Assembly: GCA_933207985.1 (NCBI GenBank)
Contig: OW240921.1
Location: forward strand, 105,227,573-105,291,572
Direction of reading: 5' to 3'
From: Pelobates cultripes
Lineage: Eukaryota > Chordata > Amphibia > Anura > Pelobatidae
Length of the DNA stretch: 64,000 nt
Every line of letters begins with the position of its first letter. Within the stretch, counting starts at the first letter, position 1. The translations under genes were made by a program, and so were the position numbers. Below are positions 43,978-55,779 of this stretch, piece after piece. Below the pieces are notes generated by a model. The model ran no database searches, had not been told where the DNA came from, and was given only the letters and a program-made list of their open reading frames with translations.

Positions 43978-44882
43978 CACAGGACTGAAGGGAAAGGAGA
44001 GAAGGAGAGAGGCACTCAGAGGACTGAGGGTGGAGAGGCACACAAGGAGTGGCTGATGGGCGGAGGAGTGGTACACAGAAGGCTGGGGGGGGCAGTGGCA
44101 CACAAAGGTTGCTGAGGGGGGAAATGAGGCACAGAGAGGACTGTGGAAAAGTGGCACACAGAGATCTAAGGGGGAGAAACAAACAGATAACTGAGAAGGG
44201 GGAGTAGAGATACATAGAAGGCAGAGGGTAGGATAGGCACACCGAGTGCTTATGGAGAAAGAGAAACACATAGCACACTGAGGGGGTGTGGAGTGACACA
44301 CAGAGGGTTGGGGTTTGAGAGGCACACACAGGACTGAGGGAAGGAGAGGCACACAGAGGACTGGGGGGGAAAGGAATGGGGGAAGTCATACAGAGAGGCT
44401 GAAATAGGGTAAGAATCACACAGTGGAGCTGGGTGAGACTCACAGAGGGCTAAGGGGCATAGAGGCACACAGAGGGATGAGGGGAGGGCAAAGAGATACA
44501 CAGAAGGATGAGGGGGATAAAGAAACACACAGAGAGGCTGGGGGGGATAAGAGAGTCCCACAAAGGGGCTGAGGTAAGAGAAAGAGACCAACAAAGGTGC
44601 TAGAAAAAAGAGACACACAGAGGGCTGGGGAAGGGGAAAATAAACACACAAAGAGGTTTGGGATTAAGAGACACACTGAGGTGCTAGGGGGACATAGAGA
44701 CACATAGAGGATCTGGGGGACAAAGGGTCACACAGAGGGGTTGGAGGAGACAAAATACATAAAAAGGGTTGGGAAGAGACACACAGAGAGCTGGGGGGTG
44801 TAAGAGACACACAGAGGGGTTGTGGAAGGGGAAAAAGACACACAAAAGGGTTGGGGGAGAAAGAGACACACATAGTTGGGAA
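43978..44882. repeat. purine-rich minisatellite, ~30-33 bp unit
   Basis: About 28 degenerate copies of a unit like agagacacacagagggctgg + ggga lie head to tail for 900 bases. The plus strand is almost all A and G apart from the CACAC core. The long minus-strand open frames (Pro, Ser, Leu, Cys-rich) are artefacts of the repeat. Confidence 0.9.
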
Positions 44883-45095
44883 TTTTTTTTATTTTTTTAA
44901 GGGGGGATGCAGGTAAATGTACTTACTAATTCTGTATTACCATGCAAACCCAGACAGTGCAAACACCCCAGATAACATAAAGTTAAAAACAAAGTACGTG
45001 CATCGGCAAGAAAATCGCCCTTTCACCATTTAGTTAATGGACATTTTGGTCTAACTGCATGTAGTACAAACATTATATGCTTGTTACTTATTTTC
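44883..45095. other. no gene seen
   Basis: Short AT-rich spacer after the minisatellite. Confidence 0.5.
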
Positions 45096-45690
45096 ACAGG
45101 AGGAGTACAGGTAGCGGGAATAAGCCAATGTGAGGCACTGAAAGGAATAAGCAAAAACATAGTCATTGAAGGCCAAAAGGTCAGGACAAGCAGCGTAGGT
45201 GCACAGGCAGCATAGGTGCACAGACGATAAGACTAGCAGAAGGTCAGGTTCCAGATAATCAGATAAAGCAGATTAAGCACAATGAGGTTAACACCACAGT
45301 AAGCACAGTATATAACTAAGCATAGGGGATAGGGTTAGATATGGTTACATAGGGGAGATGGTCACACCTCTCCCACACTATTGGTAACTGTGTAATTAAC
45401 TTTGGGAGGTAATTGATCATTTGCCCCTTTATGATGTGGTCTTTTAGGCGCATGTGCGGCTAAGGGATATTTAATTTGTGAGGGGTTATTCCCTCCTGGG
45501 TTCCCTCATGGTCAGTGTAGACCGAAGCACTAAATGGACCACTTCTGTTCATACAGAAGATGCCAGCTCTCCCTCCTCGCTGGTGAGAATGCCGAAGGAC
45601 ACAACGTGCAACAAGGAGGGGCCACATCGACCGAGGATTGAGGCGCAGTGAGGGAACACCAGGAGAGTGAGACGGGACAGGGGTCCTGAC
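45096..45690 (-). mobile_element. gypsy-like LTR fragment
   Basis: On the minus strand it begins TGTCAGGACCCCTGTCCCGT at 45690. It then has a C/T-rich body, TTAGTTATATACTG, and repeated CTGACC/CTGCCTGTGCACC text like that of the LTR at 23080. No clear CA end or target duplication, so the far boundary is approximate. Confidence 0.5.
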
Positions 45691-47566
45691 AATACCCTAC
45701 TTCATGTGGCAAATCAATTGCTTGTTCTGGAATTGTGGAGAAAGGGGAAGGAAATCAAACATCTTTTTTAAAAATATTAGAGCTAGAAACATTAGCTCCC
45801 TCTGCTCTCCTATTTAGAACTCAAATGTTCATTTACATTGTCCACTCACCATAATATCCAGTTAAGGAATAAATCCATTTGTTTACAGTGAAAACTATCA
45901 GTACACATAGTTTCAAACAGTAAATAGCATGATGCTCAATGGACGTATTTGCAATGTCTAATGAACTTATTAATTTCCAGAAAAAGTTTTAACCGCTTCA
46001 GCAACTTGGGATGGGGGGTGAGAGGGGCTCTGTAGGGCCCTGCAGTGCCAGGAAAACAAACATGTTTTCCTGGCACTGGAGTGTCCCTTTAAATGAAGAA
46101 CAATTGTCTTTACAGTTTAAAAAGACACACTGTGAAATGTTCCTCGATGATTGCCAACACACTGCTAATGTGGAAGTTTAAACTCATGGGACATTTTATC
46201 ATTAACACATTTCCTTGGTTCTAACACAGTTATTGATTGTTAAAGATTACATTTTGTCTTTCAACTTATTGATAGTACAATATAAAACCAAACTGCTGTT
46301 TATAAGAACATTTTAGAAGTGCTGCATGCTGATACCCATGCTGTGTGAACAGATAATTGGAATTCCGTGTTCCACATGCAGTGGAATTTGTTATCGAAAT
46401 GGATAGATGCTACTACATCTAAACAAAGTATCTCTATTGCAAGTACATTTAGAAAGAAATGCCTTTAGTATTTTAGTGTTACAGTGCTTAACAGAATAGC
46501 AGTGTTTAGTGAAAATTAAGATTTTAGAATCATTTTCAAAGAGCATGAATAATAAAACTTAATTGGTAATGGGAGGAAAAAGTCTCACTTACCCAATTGA
46601 AAAAAAAAAGAAACCAGGTGCAAGAACTTCAAATCTTGGTGTTTATTTGTTTTTTCCTTATAAATCATGCATGCCTTTTTTTGTATAACAAAACTACTGG
46701 AATTAAAATACTTAAAAGGTCTGCTTTGAACAACACTGAATTCTCAAAACAGTTGAAATGAGAATATATTTATTGTTAGAAAGGTAGAGACTTCCTATGA
46801 GAGCTGAAAGTTTTGTGTGAGCTTTTACTATTTACCAATAGTTAGGAATAATAGGTTGACTGTAAATAGCAATGGGATCTAATTAATCAGCATAGCATGG
46901 TACAGAATATTGAATCTGAAAGCATTTGACAGCTTCCCCATTAAGCAATGGAGAAGCTGTCAGTTTGAAGTCATGCGCCCCAAGATATCTGCCAAATAAA
47001 CATCAATATAAAAAAATAAACAATTAAACAATACACAAACAATTGAAAAATAAAAATGTAATTAAAAAAAGAGAGAGCATTTTCTATATTGTAGGTATGT
47101 GTTTAGCAATGACTCGTTTTACCAATTTATTGAGGATCCTACAGAATAATTTCAAATTAAATTATCATTTATTTTTTTATAAGTAACACTATTTATAGTT
47201 AGAAGATACATACGGTAAACAAACGGATGAATAATAAAAAAAAAAAAACACTGACAAACAAATTCTGGGCTGCCAATAATCTGCATCATGCTTAATCATT
47301 TTTTTGAGACAACACCTACAGGGGTAACACCAGAACAAAACAAAATAGCAGAAAACAATTCATATTTTTCAAATTAATATTTTTCATTGTATGATGATCT
47401 CAGCAAAGAGACAAAGCCAGAGGGAGAAGAAATTGTTTATTATGCTGAAGCAACACCTCAGTTCAGGATAGAATAATTTAGTTTATTTTATTTTGTCAAT
47501 AGGTGACAATGCAATGAGGCAAATGTTTATAGGGACTTAAAACTAGTGGAAGATGTTATATTTTGT
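45691..47566. other. no gene; one MITE end
   Basis: 46045-46094 is a hairpin (ctgcagtgccaggaaaac / gttttcctggcactgg) followed by agtgtccctttaa, the right end of a TTAA-family MITE. Otherwise AT-rich with no feature. Confidence 0.55.
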
Positions 47567-47570
47567 TTAA

Positions 47571-48071
47571 AGGGAAGCTATAGTGCTTTGAAAACAGAGT
47601 TGTTTTTTGTGGCACTATAGCACCCTATAGTGTCCCTCCCCCCCCTCTCTCCTCGTGGACCACCACATGGTGGTGCAGAAGGGGTTAAAAGTTCTTTCTG
47701 TCACTTACCTTATTCCAGCGCTGATGTCCTGGTTCAGCCTTCACTCTTCTGCTGGCTTCAGCTGGCTGGGGGGGACCCTAAGGTGCATGCGTAGCGAGTG
47801 CAGCGATTACATTAGGACTTCCTCCATCGTAAAGCAATATAATGCTTTCCTATGGGGTTTTGGGAGATGTTGGCTGTCCTCATGCATAGTGTGAGGACGA
47901 CCAGTGTCAGTTAGATGACCAAAAGTCACCTAACCACCCAGAAGTCCCTCTTTTGACTGTGTGGTAGACAATATAACTGCAATAATTACAATTGCAGGGT
48001 TAATGGGCATGGGCTACTGCACCCAGACCACTTCAATGGGCTGAAATGGCCTGAGTGCCAAAAGTGTCCCT
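47571..48071. mobile_element. TTAA-family MITE, 501 bp
   Basis: TTAA at 47567-47570 and 48072-48075 flanks agggaagctatagtgc ... ccaaaagtgtccct. Interior text (gaaggggttaaaagtt, cttaccttattccagcgctg, gctttcctatgggg) is shared with 48603-49077 and 54753 onward. RGG/CCY ends with TTAA duplication are as described for Kolobok elements. No transposase is present. Confidence 0.75.
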
Positions 48072-48075
48072 TTAA

Positions 48076-48598
48076 GGTTTACAGTTCTCCCAACCTTAGC
48101 AGAACAAAGCAAAGAACAGACGTTTTAATGATCATGTGCCACTTCATGTCAAAAAACAGAAATCCTAATCATGTGATGAATAAAAATAATAAAATATAAA
48201 ACCAAGAGAAAAGTCTCAAAGTATATGTATAAGTATATAAGTATAGTATAAGTATAAAGAAAAAGTTCTACAAGGAAAATAGGTAACTTTTATATTAACT
48301 CAATTCTCCAAGGTGTGCTAATTATCTATATAAATTTCCTTTATATCATTAAATAAGTTGTAAGCCAAAGGCTACTATTATTGTTATTATTAAATATTTT
48401 TAAATAACCAGAATTTGTGATTTTGCTGTGATGTAGAAGAGTCATCTTCCTTTGCTAAGTGAAAAATAGATGTGGCCTCTTTTAGGGTTAGATTCTGTTA
48501 GATACATTGAATAGCATGTACACCAATCATACCAAGTATTTATACTGTAGAAATCAATGGGAAAATATAATCAATTACCAGAGATAAGGTCATCTAAC
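48076..48598. other. no gene seen
   Basis: AT-rich spacer with a short tandem (agtataagtat) at 48222-48256. Confidence 0.55.
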
Positions 48599-48602
48599 TT
48601 AA

Positions 48603-49077
48603 AGGGAAACTATAGTGCTAGGAAAACAAAGCTGTCCCCTTCCCTTGCGCCCTTCACTCCCACCATGGTGCTGAAGGGGTTAAAAAAAGTTTATCACTTA
48701 CCTGAGTCCAGTGCCGATGTCACTCAGTGCTGGTTTAGGCTACTCCGCCGACATCAGCCGGGGGAGAGGTGACCTAATGCGCATGCACAGTGAGCTCCGT
48801 GATCACATTAGGGCTTCACCTATAGGAAAGCATTGCATAATTATTTTCAATGGGGTTTTGGGTGATGCATAGCGTGAGGACCTCCAGCCTCAGTTAGAGA
48901 ACCAAAAGTCGCCTAACCACCTGGAAGTCCCTCTCATGGCTGTCTGGAGCTAACTCTGCAATGAAATTATGGCAGTTTATCAAAAACTGCAATCATTACA
49001 ATTGCCGGGGGTAGGGACCTTGGATACTGCACCCAGACCACTTCAATAAGCTGCAGTTGTCTGGATGTAGTGTTCTT
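48603..49077. mobile_element. TTAA-family MITE, 475 bp
   Basis: TTAA at 48599-48602 and 49078-49081 flanks agggaaactatagtgctag ... ctggatgtagtgttct. Interior is closely related to 47571-48071. Confidence 0.75.
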
Positions 49078-49305
49078 TTAAATGAATCCAGAGATATACC
49101 ACAGAAAGAAAGTGCAAAAATAAAGGCAATAAAAATGATGTGTTGTTTAAGGCTAAACCTCACAACAAAACAATGAGCGGTAGACTGATAATTTAGATTT
49201 AACCATTTTCATTTTGTAATTATTTATATACAATTAGACAGTTGGTTATTGAACATGTTACAACAATGTTACAATGAGGAGGAATGTCTTGTTGAAGGAC
49301 TATAC

Positions 49306-49446
49306 CAGGCATAGGCAACCTTCGGCACTCCAGATGTTTTGGACTAAACCTCCCATGATGCTTTGCCAGCATTGTGGGCGTTAGAGTAGAGCATTATGGG
49401 AGATGTATCCTAAAACATCTGGAGTGCCAAAGGTTGCCCATCCCTG
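49306..49446. mobile_element. hAT MITE, 141 bp, TSD gactatac
   Basis: Perfect 8-base duplication gactatac (49298-49305, 49447-49454). The ends CAGGCATAGGCAACCTTCGG and CAAAGGTTGCCCATCCCTG are inverse, and the sub-terminal ctccagatgttttgga mirrors taaaacatctggag. A diverged copy is at 62035. Confidence 0.9.
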
Positions 49447-49454
49447 GACTATAC

Positions 49455-50208
49455 CATGCTAAGCAATATGAAGTGAATTCTTCCAGTGGAATACAGTATA
49501 TTGCTCTCTAATTGAAAATTGTTAACTACACCATGGATTTTGTTGCTGGTAATTTTCAATTTGGTACGTTACCGTAAGAGACAGCAGCAGTTACTTGTAA
49601 ATTACACCTCTTTTGGAGAAAACAAATGACACAAGTACTTCTAATCATGTTGCTGATTGTTTCCAACACTGTTGAAAAAAATTACATATTTGAATATGTT
49701 GTTAGCGTTTCTACAATAATCAGTCATATTCAGCATACACAGAGAACAATACAAGTCAGCCTTTGTGTTCTCACACAGCCAAATGGTTTCTACTCATTTA
49801 AACTACATTTAAAAACACATGCCAAACACGACACTGACCAAGCAGTTAAGTGACACCAAAGCAGCAGCTTAGCTTATGCTAATCATAGTTTATCTGCAAA
49901 GATGATCATGAGTGATTAACTATGCTAACTAAAGTCAATGTTGGGCCCCAAATGGCAAGCATTTTCGGACTTCTCATTTTTCAGGATTTTTCTTTCATTT
50001 TGCAGCCTGAAGCCAATGTACAGTTGCTTATTCAGCAGGCAAAAGGATATTGGCAATTGTATTTAGCAACGCTTAGACTTGATCACATAAGGAAATGCTG
50101 TTCCTCATTATCATCACTTCATGATCACCTTTCACTACTGTATTTGGTATTGTCATGAACCACTATGAATAATGCTTTAGAAAGCGGGTTTCTGTTCATA
50201 CTTGTGTT
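49455..50208. other. no gene seen
   Basis: No recognisable coding or RNA; the open frames here are short and AT-driven. Confidence 0.5.
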
Positions 50209-50212
50209 TTAA

Positions 50213-50593
50213 AGGGACACTACAGTCAACAGAACCATTGCAGCTTAATGTGGGGGTTCTGGTGTCGATAGCCTGTCCCTATAGCCTTTTTAAAGTAAAG
50301 TATGCCTTTACAGAGTGATGGCCACTAGAGTTGGTTCTTGTTTCAGTGGTGCCTTGTGTGCAGCACCTGTGTTCAGCATTGCCCATTAGCCTCCCCACGT
50401 ATTCCTAAGGAAAATAATTGAATTGACTGAGATTATGAAGATTGATTATCTCAGCCATGCAAACAGTGCCAGCAATGGTAAAACCATCGCAGCGATGGAG
50501 AAAATGTGAGTAAAATACCTTTTAAACCGATTCTGAGGGAGACCAGGGATCTAAATAGGTAGTCCAACACTGTTTGTATACCATAGGGTTCTT
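50213..50593. mobile_element. TTAA-family MITE, 381 bp
   Basis: TTAA at 50209-50212 and 50594-50597. The left end agggacactacagtcaacag with cagcttaatgtgggggttct matches the left end of 36630-37110. The right end is cataggg-ttct. No coding. Confidence 0.7.
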
Positions 50594-50597
50594 TTAA

Positions 50598-53500
50598 GCG
50601 TTATCTGGGGCAGATTATAAACCATCCATTTACCAAAACACCCCCTGAACTGCTGGGTGAGCCACATAATTTATCATATATAGTGAGTGTGTTTGCTAGA
50701 CTCCAACAGTAGGTGGTGCTGCAGTAAATATATATATTTATAGAATTAATAGTTTTTCGCATTTTTCCGTGTATGTGTGATTAACAGGCTTCAATATCTA
50801 ACTTGTGGTTTCTGTTACTCTATTTTACTCTCTTTTCAACCCCTGTTGTTTCTTGTTACCAGCAAAGTCTGATCACCTGTGTTTAAAAGTAACCAATTAC
50901 AATTATTCTTGGAAGTATAACAAACAGGTTATTGTCCCAGGCTGTGCTGAACTAAGCCTATATGTAAATTAAATAAACTGGTACTGCCTCAAAACAGTAA
51001 ACATTGTTATATACTAATGTAATATAGCCAGAGATATGCTTCCTCCTGCTAAATACTGATTACAATTACTATAACTCATTGTGAATTCATTCTTTGTACA
51101 CTTATATTTTTTTGGAAACTAATTAGCATTTTTCATTTTTAATGCTTGCAATGTTAAAATACAGCCAGAGGTTTGCATCCTCCTGGTTAATGGAGTTTTT
51201 AAGCACTAAGAACTCACTAGGTGACCGTGTAATGGTAGCGGATTTGGCACTGTAGATTCCTAGCTTATTGCAAACTATCCATATCCTCGCTGCTTCCCTG
51301 CAGTATTTTGTTTTGTTTTATGCCTTAAAACACACAGAATTATTTTGGAACAATAGTTTTTTTTTATTTCATTCCCTGTAATTTCATATTTATGGGTATG
51401 TTTAAAATGATTTAATAATTTTAATAATGAAATTTTTAAATTAATTTTTCAAAATATTAAAATATCAAAATATATATCATATATAAAAAGTATATCAATA
51501 ATATATTTAAAAAAAATCTAAATCTTAGCGCATTTTTTAAAATATTAAATCATTTTAAACGTTTATAAAAAAATAGGAAATCATTTGAAAAACGTATCCA
51601 AAAATGTTAAATCAGGACCATTTCTGTCTTATCTGCAGCATTCACAGATTCCAACACTGCGTTATATTCCTTAAGGGAAATATTGTTCTTAATTTCTTGT
51701 CTAGCTAACCATCACTACTTGATGGTATTTTACACAAAGTTAGTGGTAAAAGTAACATATGTATATGATCAACTAATTACATATATGGTTATTTTAACAA
51801 AGTAGATTTGTTGGCTAAGGTAAAGCGGTGCCTTTACTTTTAACAATGATATGGGGGGGAGGCCTTGTTCATTTGTTTGATACATTTCTGTATTGTCATT
51901 TTTCTGTTATAAGGGAGAGCGTTACTGTGTTTCTAGTTTACATGCTCTGAGCAATAGCGATACAGTCTTTAGTCTTCAAAATAAGGCATTTAGCCAAAAT
52001 TAACATTAACATTAACAATGAAGACTTAAAAGACCACTAAATAATCCCAGGCCACTTTATTAAAATGGAGTGGCCTGGGTTTAGTGGTCCTTAGTTGTAA
52101 CTTAGTTTTTTTTTGCAACTTCAATTTTTACATTGCATGATTAAATCCACCAACAGTGGCTGTTACAAGTTATGTTACATGGAAGCCTTTATAGGAACAA
52201 TTGCTAAAACAGGGAAGATTTCAAACTTGCCCCATGCTCTCAAGTAAGCTTATTCAAACAGATGTCAATGAGGTGGAGTAGGCCCTGCAGAACTAAAACC
52301 TATTATATAATTAAAGACAGACTAATTTTGTTTTCACCAGTCAAAGTGCAGATTTTTGTGAATAATGCAAAAAATAAATATGAACACTAACTTTGGCCAG
52401 AGTTTCTAAAAATAACTGAACATACCCCATTTTGAATACTCTGGGTTGTCTACTTTTGCAAGTGGCATGCCATGTTGGGATTCATCTTAATTCTTGGGCT
52501 GCCATACGGTCTCAAAGGCAACATAGGCCTTGTAAACCAATCTGGCAAAATTTCAATGTGTAAAAATGGAAAACGGGAAAGTCCTCAATTTAACCCTGTA
52601 ATCTTGGGGTTTTGTACATGGTTTTACACTGTTGTACTCGTTAGACATTGCTGTACACAAATATGTGTAATTTATTGCATTAAACACTGATAGTATTATG
52701 ACATTCACAGTTAAAATGTCATGCAGAACTTAATTAATCTTAATTGCTTAATGTGAAATGAAAGCCATATTTCTCCTGAACAAAATGATAGATAATAAGT
52801 GTGGGTGCATTTGATATGAAACTCTGGGTGAACAACATATAGCTCAAATTCTAGGTTAAGTCTTGTTTTTTGTTTTGATCGTGTACAGTTGCCCCCATTT
52901 TTAAGGGGTTAATGTACCTTTTCACCTGAAATTGACTGAACATGCTGTTTTGTCTAGATGCACTTTGATGATATTTATCAATTTTGATAACACTCTGCAT
53001 GATACATTAAGGACTTGCAATTTAACAACTAGTGGAAGATATCTTATAATATAAAATCACTTACTTAAATATTACCTTGAAGGGGATAAGGACAATTGCT
53101 GAATGTGTGATGTCAATTTGTGTGTATTTTAAAGTAATATTTTAAAGAAAAACCTTTATTATGCAGTACAATTTCTTCTGGGTTTATTTTTTTTCTGCTA
53201 ATAATTTTTCTGTGTGGGTATAAAGCAAAAGAGATATAGGGATGTACAATGAATTGCAGTAGCAAGGCCCTTTTATCTTGACTCTATCTGTCTTGTAAGA
53301 AATGCAATTTCTTTTCCTTTAATCTAAAATATAGTAATCTGCAGAGAATGTGTAGCATGGTATGAAACTCAAGCCCTCCAGGGCCACAGACACATTTATT
53401 TTCCTGGCTCATACTTGTATACTGCTTACTGATTAAACTTTAGTTTAAGAAATACAAAATCTCAGGGAAAGTTAAAGGACCACGCCACACATTTGAAGCA

Positions 53501-54752
53501 CTTCAGCTTGCTAAAGTGCTTTATGGGTGAGAATTGAACTTCAGTTGATGGACTCCATTGTAAAGCAGAAGCCAAAAGTTAGAAAAGTGCCCTCGCAACT
53601 GGCAAAGCATTATGGACTCAGTAGTTATACGAAAGCAAGAGGTCTTTTATTAAGCCACCCCTAGTATTATATTATCTGCATTCAGTAGGTTTAGATTCAA
53701 TATTTATTTGAAATGTTGTTAATGATCAATAACAGAATTTCAGAGTTAGTTCTTATAATGCACAACCCTTTTTGAAATGAATGGACAGCTTTATGGTTCG
53801 CATTAAAATCTAAAGGAATATTTCAAACTCTTTTTCAACATTTGCGTGAATGTGGGGGATCATACTTCAAGATATGCTTCTGACAGCTTTTCATGTTTTG
53901 TCTTGTCAATATGTAAATCAATTTATTTTAGTCCATTCACCAATAAGTGAGAGGTATATTCTGAGAAATTAACTGCTGTTATTCATATGAATTACTTAAT
54001 TAGACATGGATATAAATGGATTGTCACTGTGGGTGGCATCTTGTAACTGCACAATAAATAATGAGAGTGTGGAAAAAAGCCTTTGATTTCTCACGAGTTG
54101 CAATTTGCATATAGCAGACACATTGTGCAAATATTTTACAAATCTAAAACATGCATAAGGTAAAATGTAAAAACAAGCTTTCAAGGGTTCAATTGTTTAC
54201 TTGTGTGAATTAAATCTGAACCTAAACAAAGCAATTTAGGCAGTCCGTCTATCTATCTATCTATCTATCTAATCCAAGATAAACTTTTCCAACCATCTTA
54301 TCATATACTCACAATGTAATAGACTTTCTCTTATTAATAGCATCACAGATGGTTGTACCACTTGCCTAATGAGACATATACTGGTCTCACTAGGATTCAC
54401 ATTTCACTACCAAAAAAAGGCTTTTTCAGTTGCAGAAAGAGAAACACAATTTTGTAAATTGCAAAAATGATTGCAATTTTTTTTTTATGTTTTTCTGCGG
54501 AGCACAGTACTCCAGTTGGAGTTTGTTACTAACTGATGTTTCAAGAAAGTTATGCCAGTTAGGAAATAGCATTTTTTATGTAACTTTGCAGAGACACCAA
54601 AAATAACTTTCATAACTGTTTTTAATTCCCATCCTATAATGTCCCATTAAGTACGAAGATTGGTATCTTCCTTTGTTCTGATATTGTGAGCTATTTTATA
54701 TCTCTACCACCTGTTTCTTGGCTTCTCTTTCTGCATAGGATTTCTAGCTTAA
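50598..54752. other. long AT-rich intergenic stretch, minor repeats
   Basis: No gene recognised. 52028-52090 is a hairpin (agaccactaa...cccaggccact / agtggcctgggtttagtggt). 53474 to about 53640 is a truncated MITE (aaaggaccacgccacac). 54248-54272 is (atct)n. Remaining sequence shows no conserved coding or RNA signal. Confidence 0.5.
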
Positions 54753-55110
54753 AGGAACACTATAGCGTTCGTAATGTAGAACTGTATTCTTAACAATATA
54801 TAGAGTCTATTTCGCTATGGTGTCCCTTTCCCAAGACCTTGTCCCCCCTCCTCGTATAAAGAGTTAAAACCCCTTTTTACACTTACCTCATTCCAGTGCT
54901 ATCCCCTTTATACCGATGGAGAAACCTAATGTGCATGTGCAGCAAGTGCCACGCGCTTATTTGAGCTTCCCCATAGGAAAACATTAAATCAATGCATTCC
55001 TGTGGGGATTTTGAAGGCACTTGATGTTCTAATGCAAAGTGTGATGACGTCCAACATAGTTTCACAGAGTTAAACTTTGTTAGAATGCAAGAAGTGCCTA
55101 TAGTAACTGT
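54753..55110. mobile_element. TTAA-family MITE, right end lost
   Basis: TTAA at 54749-54752, then aggaacactatagcgttcg. The interior (aaaacccctttttacacttacctcattccagtgct, cccataggaaaacatt) is parallel to 47571. No right terminus found. Confidence 0.6.
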
Positions 55111-55764
55111 TTGGAAATCTGTCACGTCTCTGGAAATTACACTGTTGAACATTGAACATTGCCCATGACGTGTGCTCAAGCACAAGTGGAATGGGGAACT
55201 CCCTGACATACTTGTGGCTGGAGGTGTGCACCAGGAAGTTAACCCTATGTTTTAGACCTATATCTGGAAGTGTGTCCTATGAATTTAACCATATGTGTCA
55301 CCAGATTGCTTTGAGGTTGCAGCAACTTTCGGTTGTATTCTGTTTATAGTAAAGATGATATTGTGTAAAACAATACAGTACATGTAAGGTATTTTTCACC
55401 TGTGGTGTTCAAAAGGCAGGCCTGGTCGATGATTATATCCATCTCTTGACGATGTGATAGATGTCCTCAGTCACTGATATCAAGCAACTGTGATGTTTGC
55501 TATTATTTCAGTACTTATATATTTCTATTGTAGTTTTGTCTGTGTGCTTTTAATTATAAAATAGGACTTACTATTTTTATGCGCCATAAAATCAAACGAC
55601 AGATAATTTTTTGTAATTTTTTTTTTTTTCTCATCAGACAGTGAACAATAATATTCAACCATTGACAATGTTGAAAAGAATACCACATCACACTTGTACA
55701 TTCCCATCTGACACTTTACTTGTATGAAGGAATTATCAACTACCAAACTTGTTTAATATGTCTT
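55111..55764. other. no gene seen
   Basis: Nothing recognised apart from a T run at 55616-55629. Confidence 0.5.
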
Positions 55765-55779
55765 AAGAGTAGAACATTT

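Noticed and set aside
44250..44873. Long minus-strand frames rich in Pro, Ser, Leu and Cys
   Set aside because: They are read-through of the purine-rich minisatellite; all frames are periodic and no start or domain is plausible.
49626..49853. 75-residue frame with a hydrophobic start resembling a signal peptide
   Set aside because: Short, AT-driven, no homologue recognised and no supporting gene structure.
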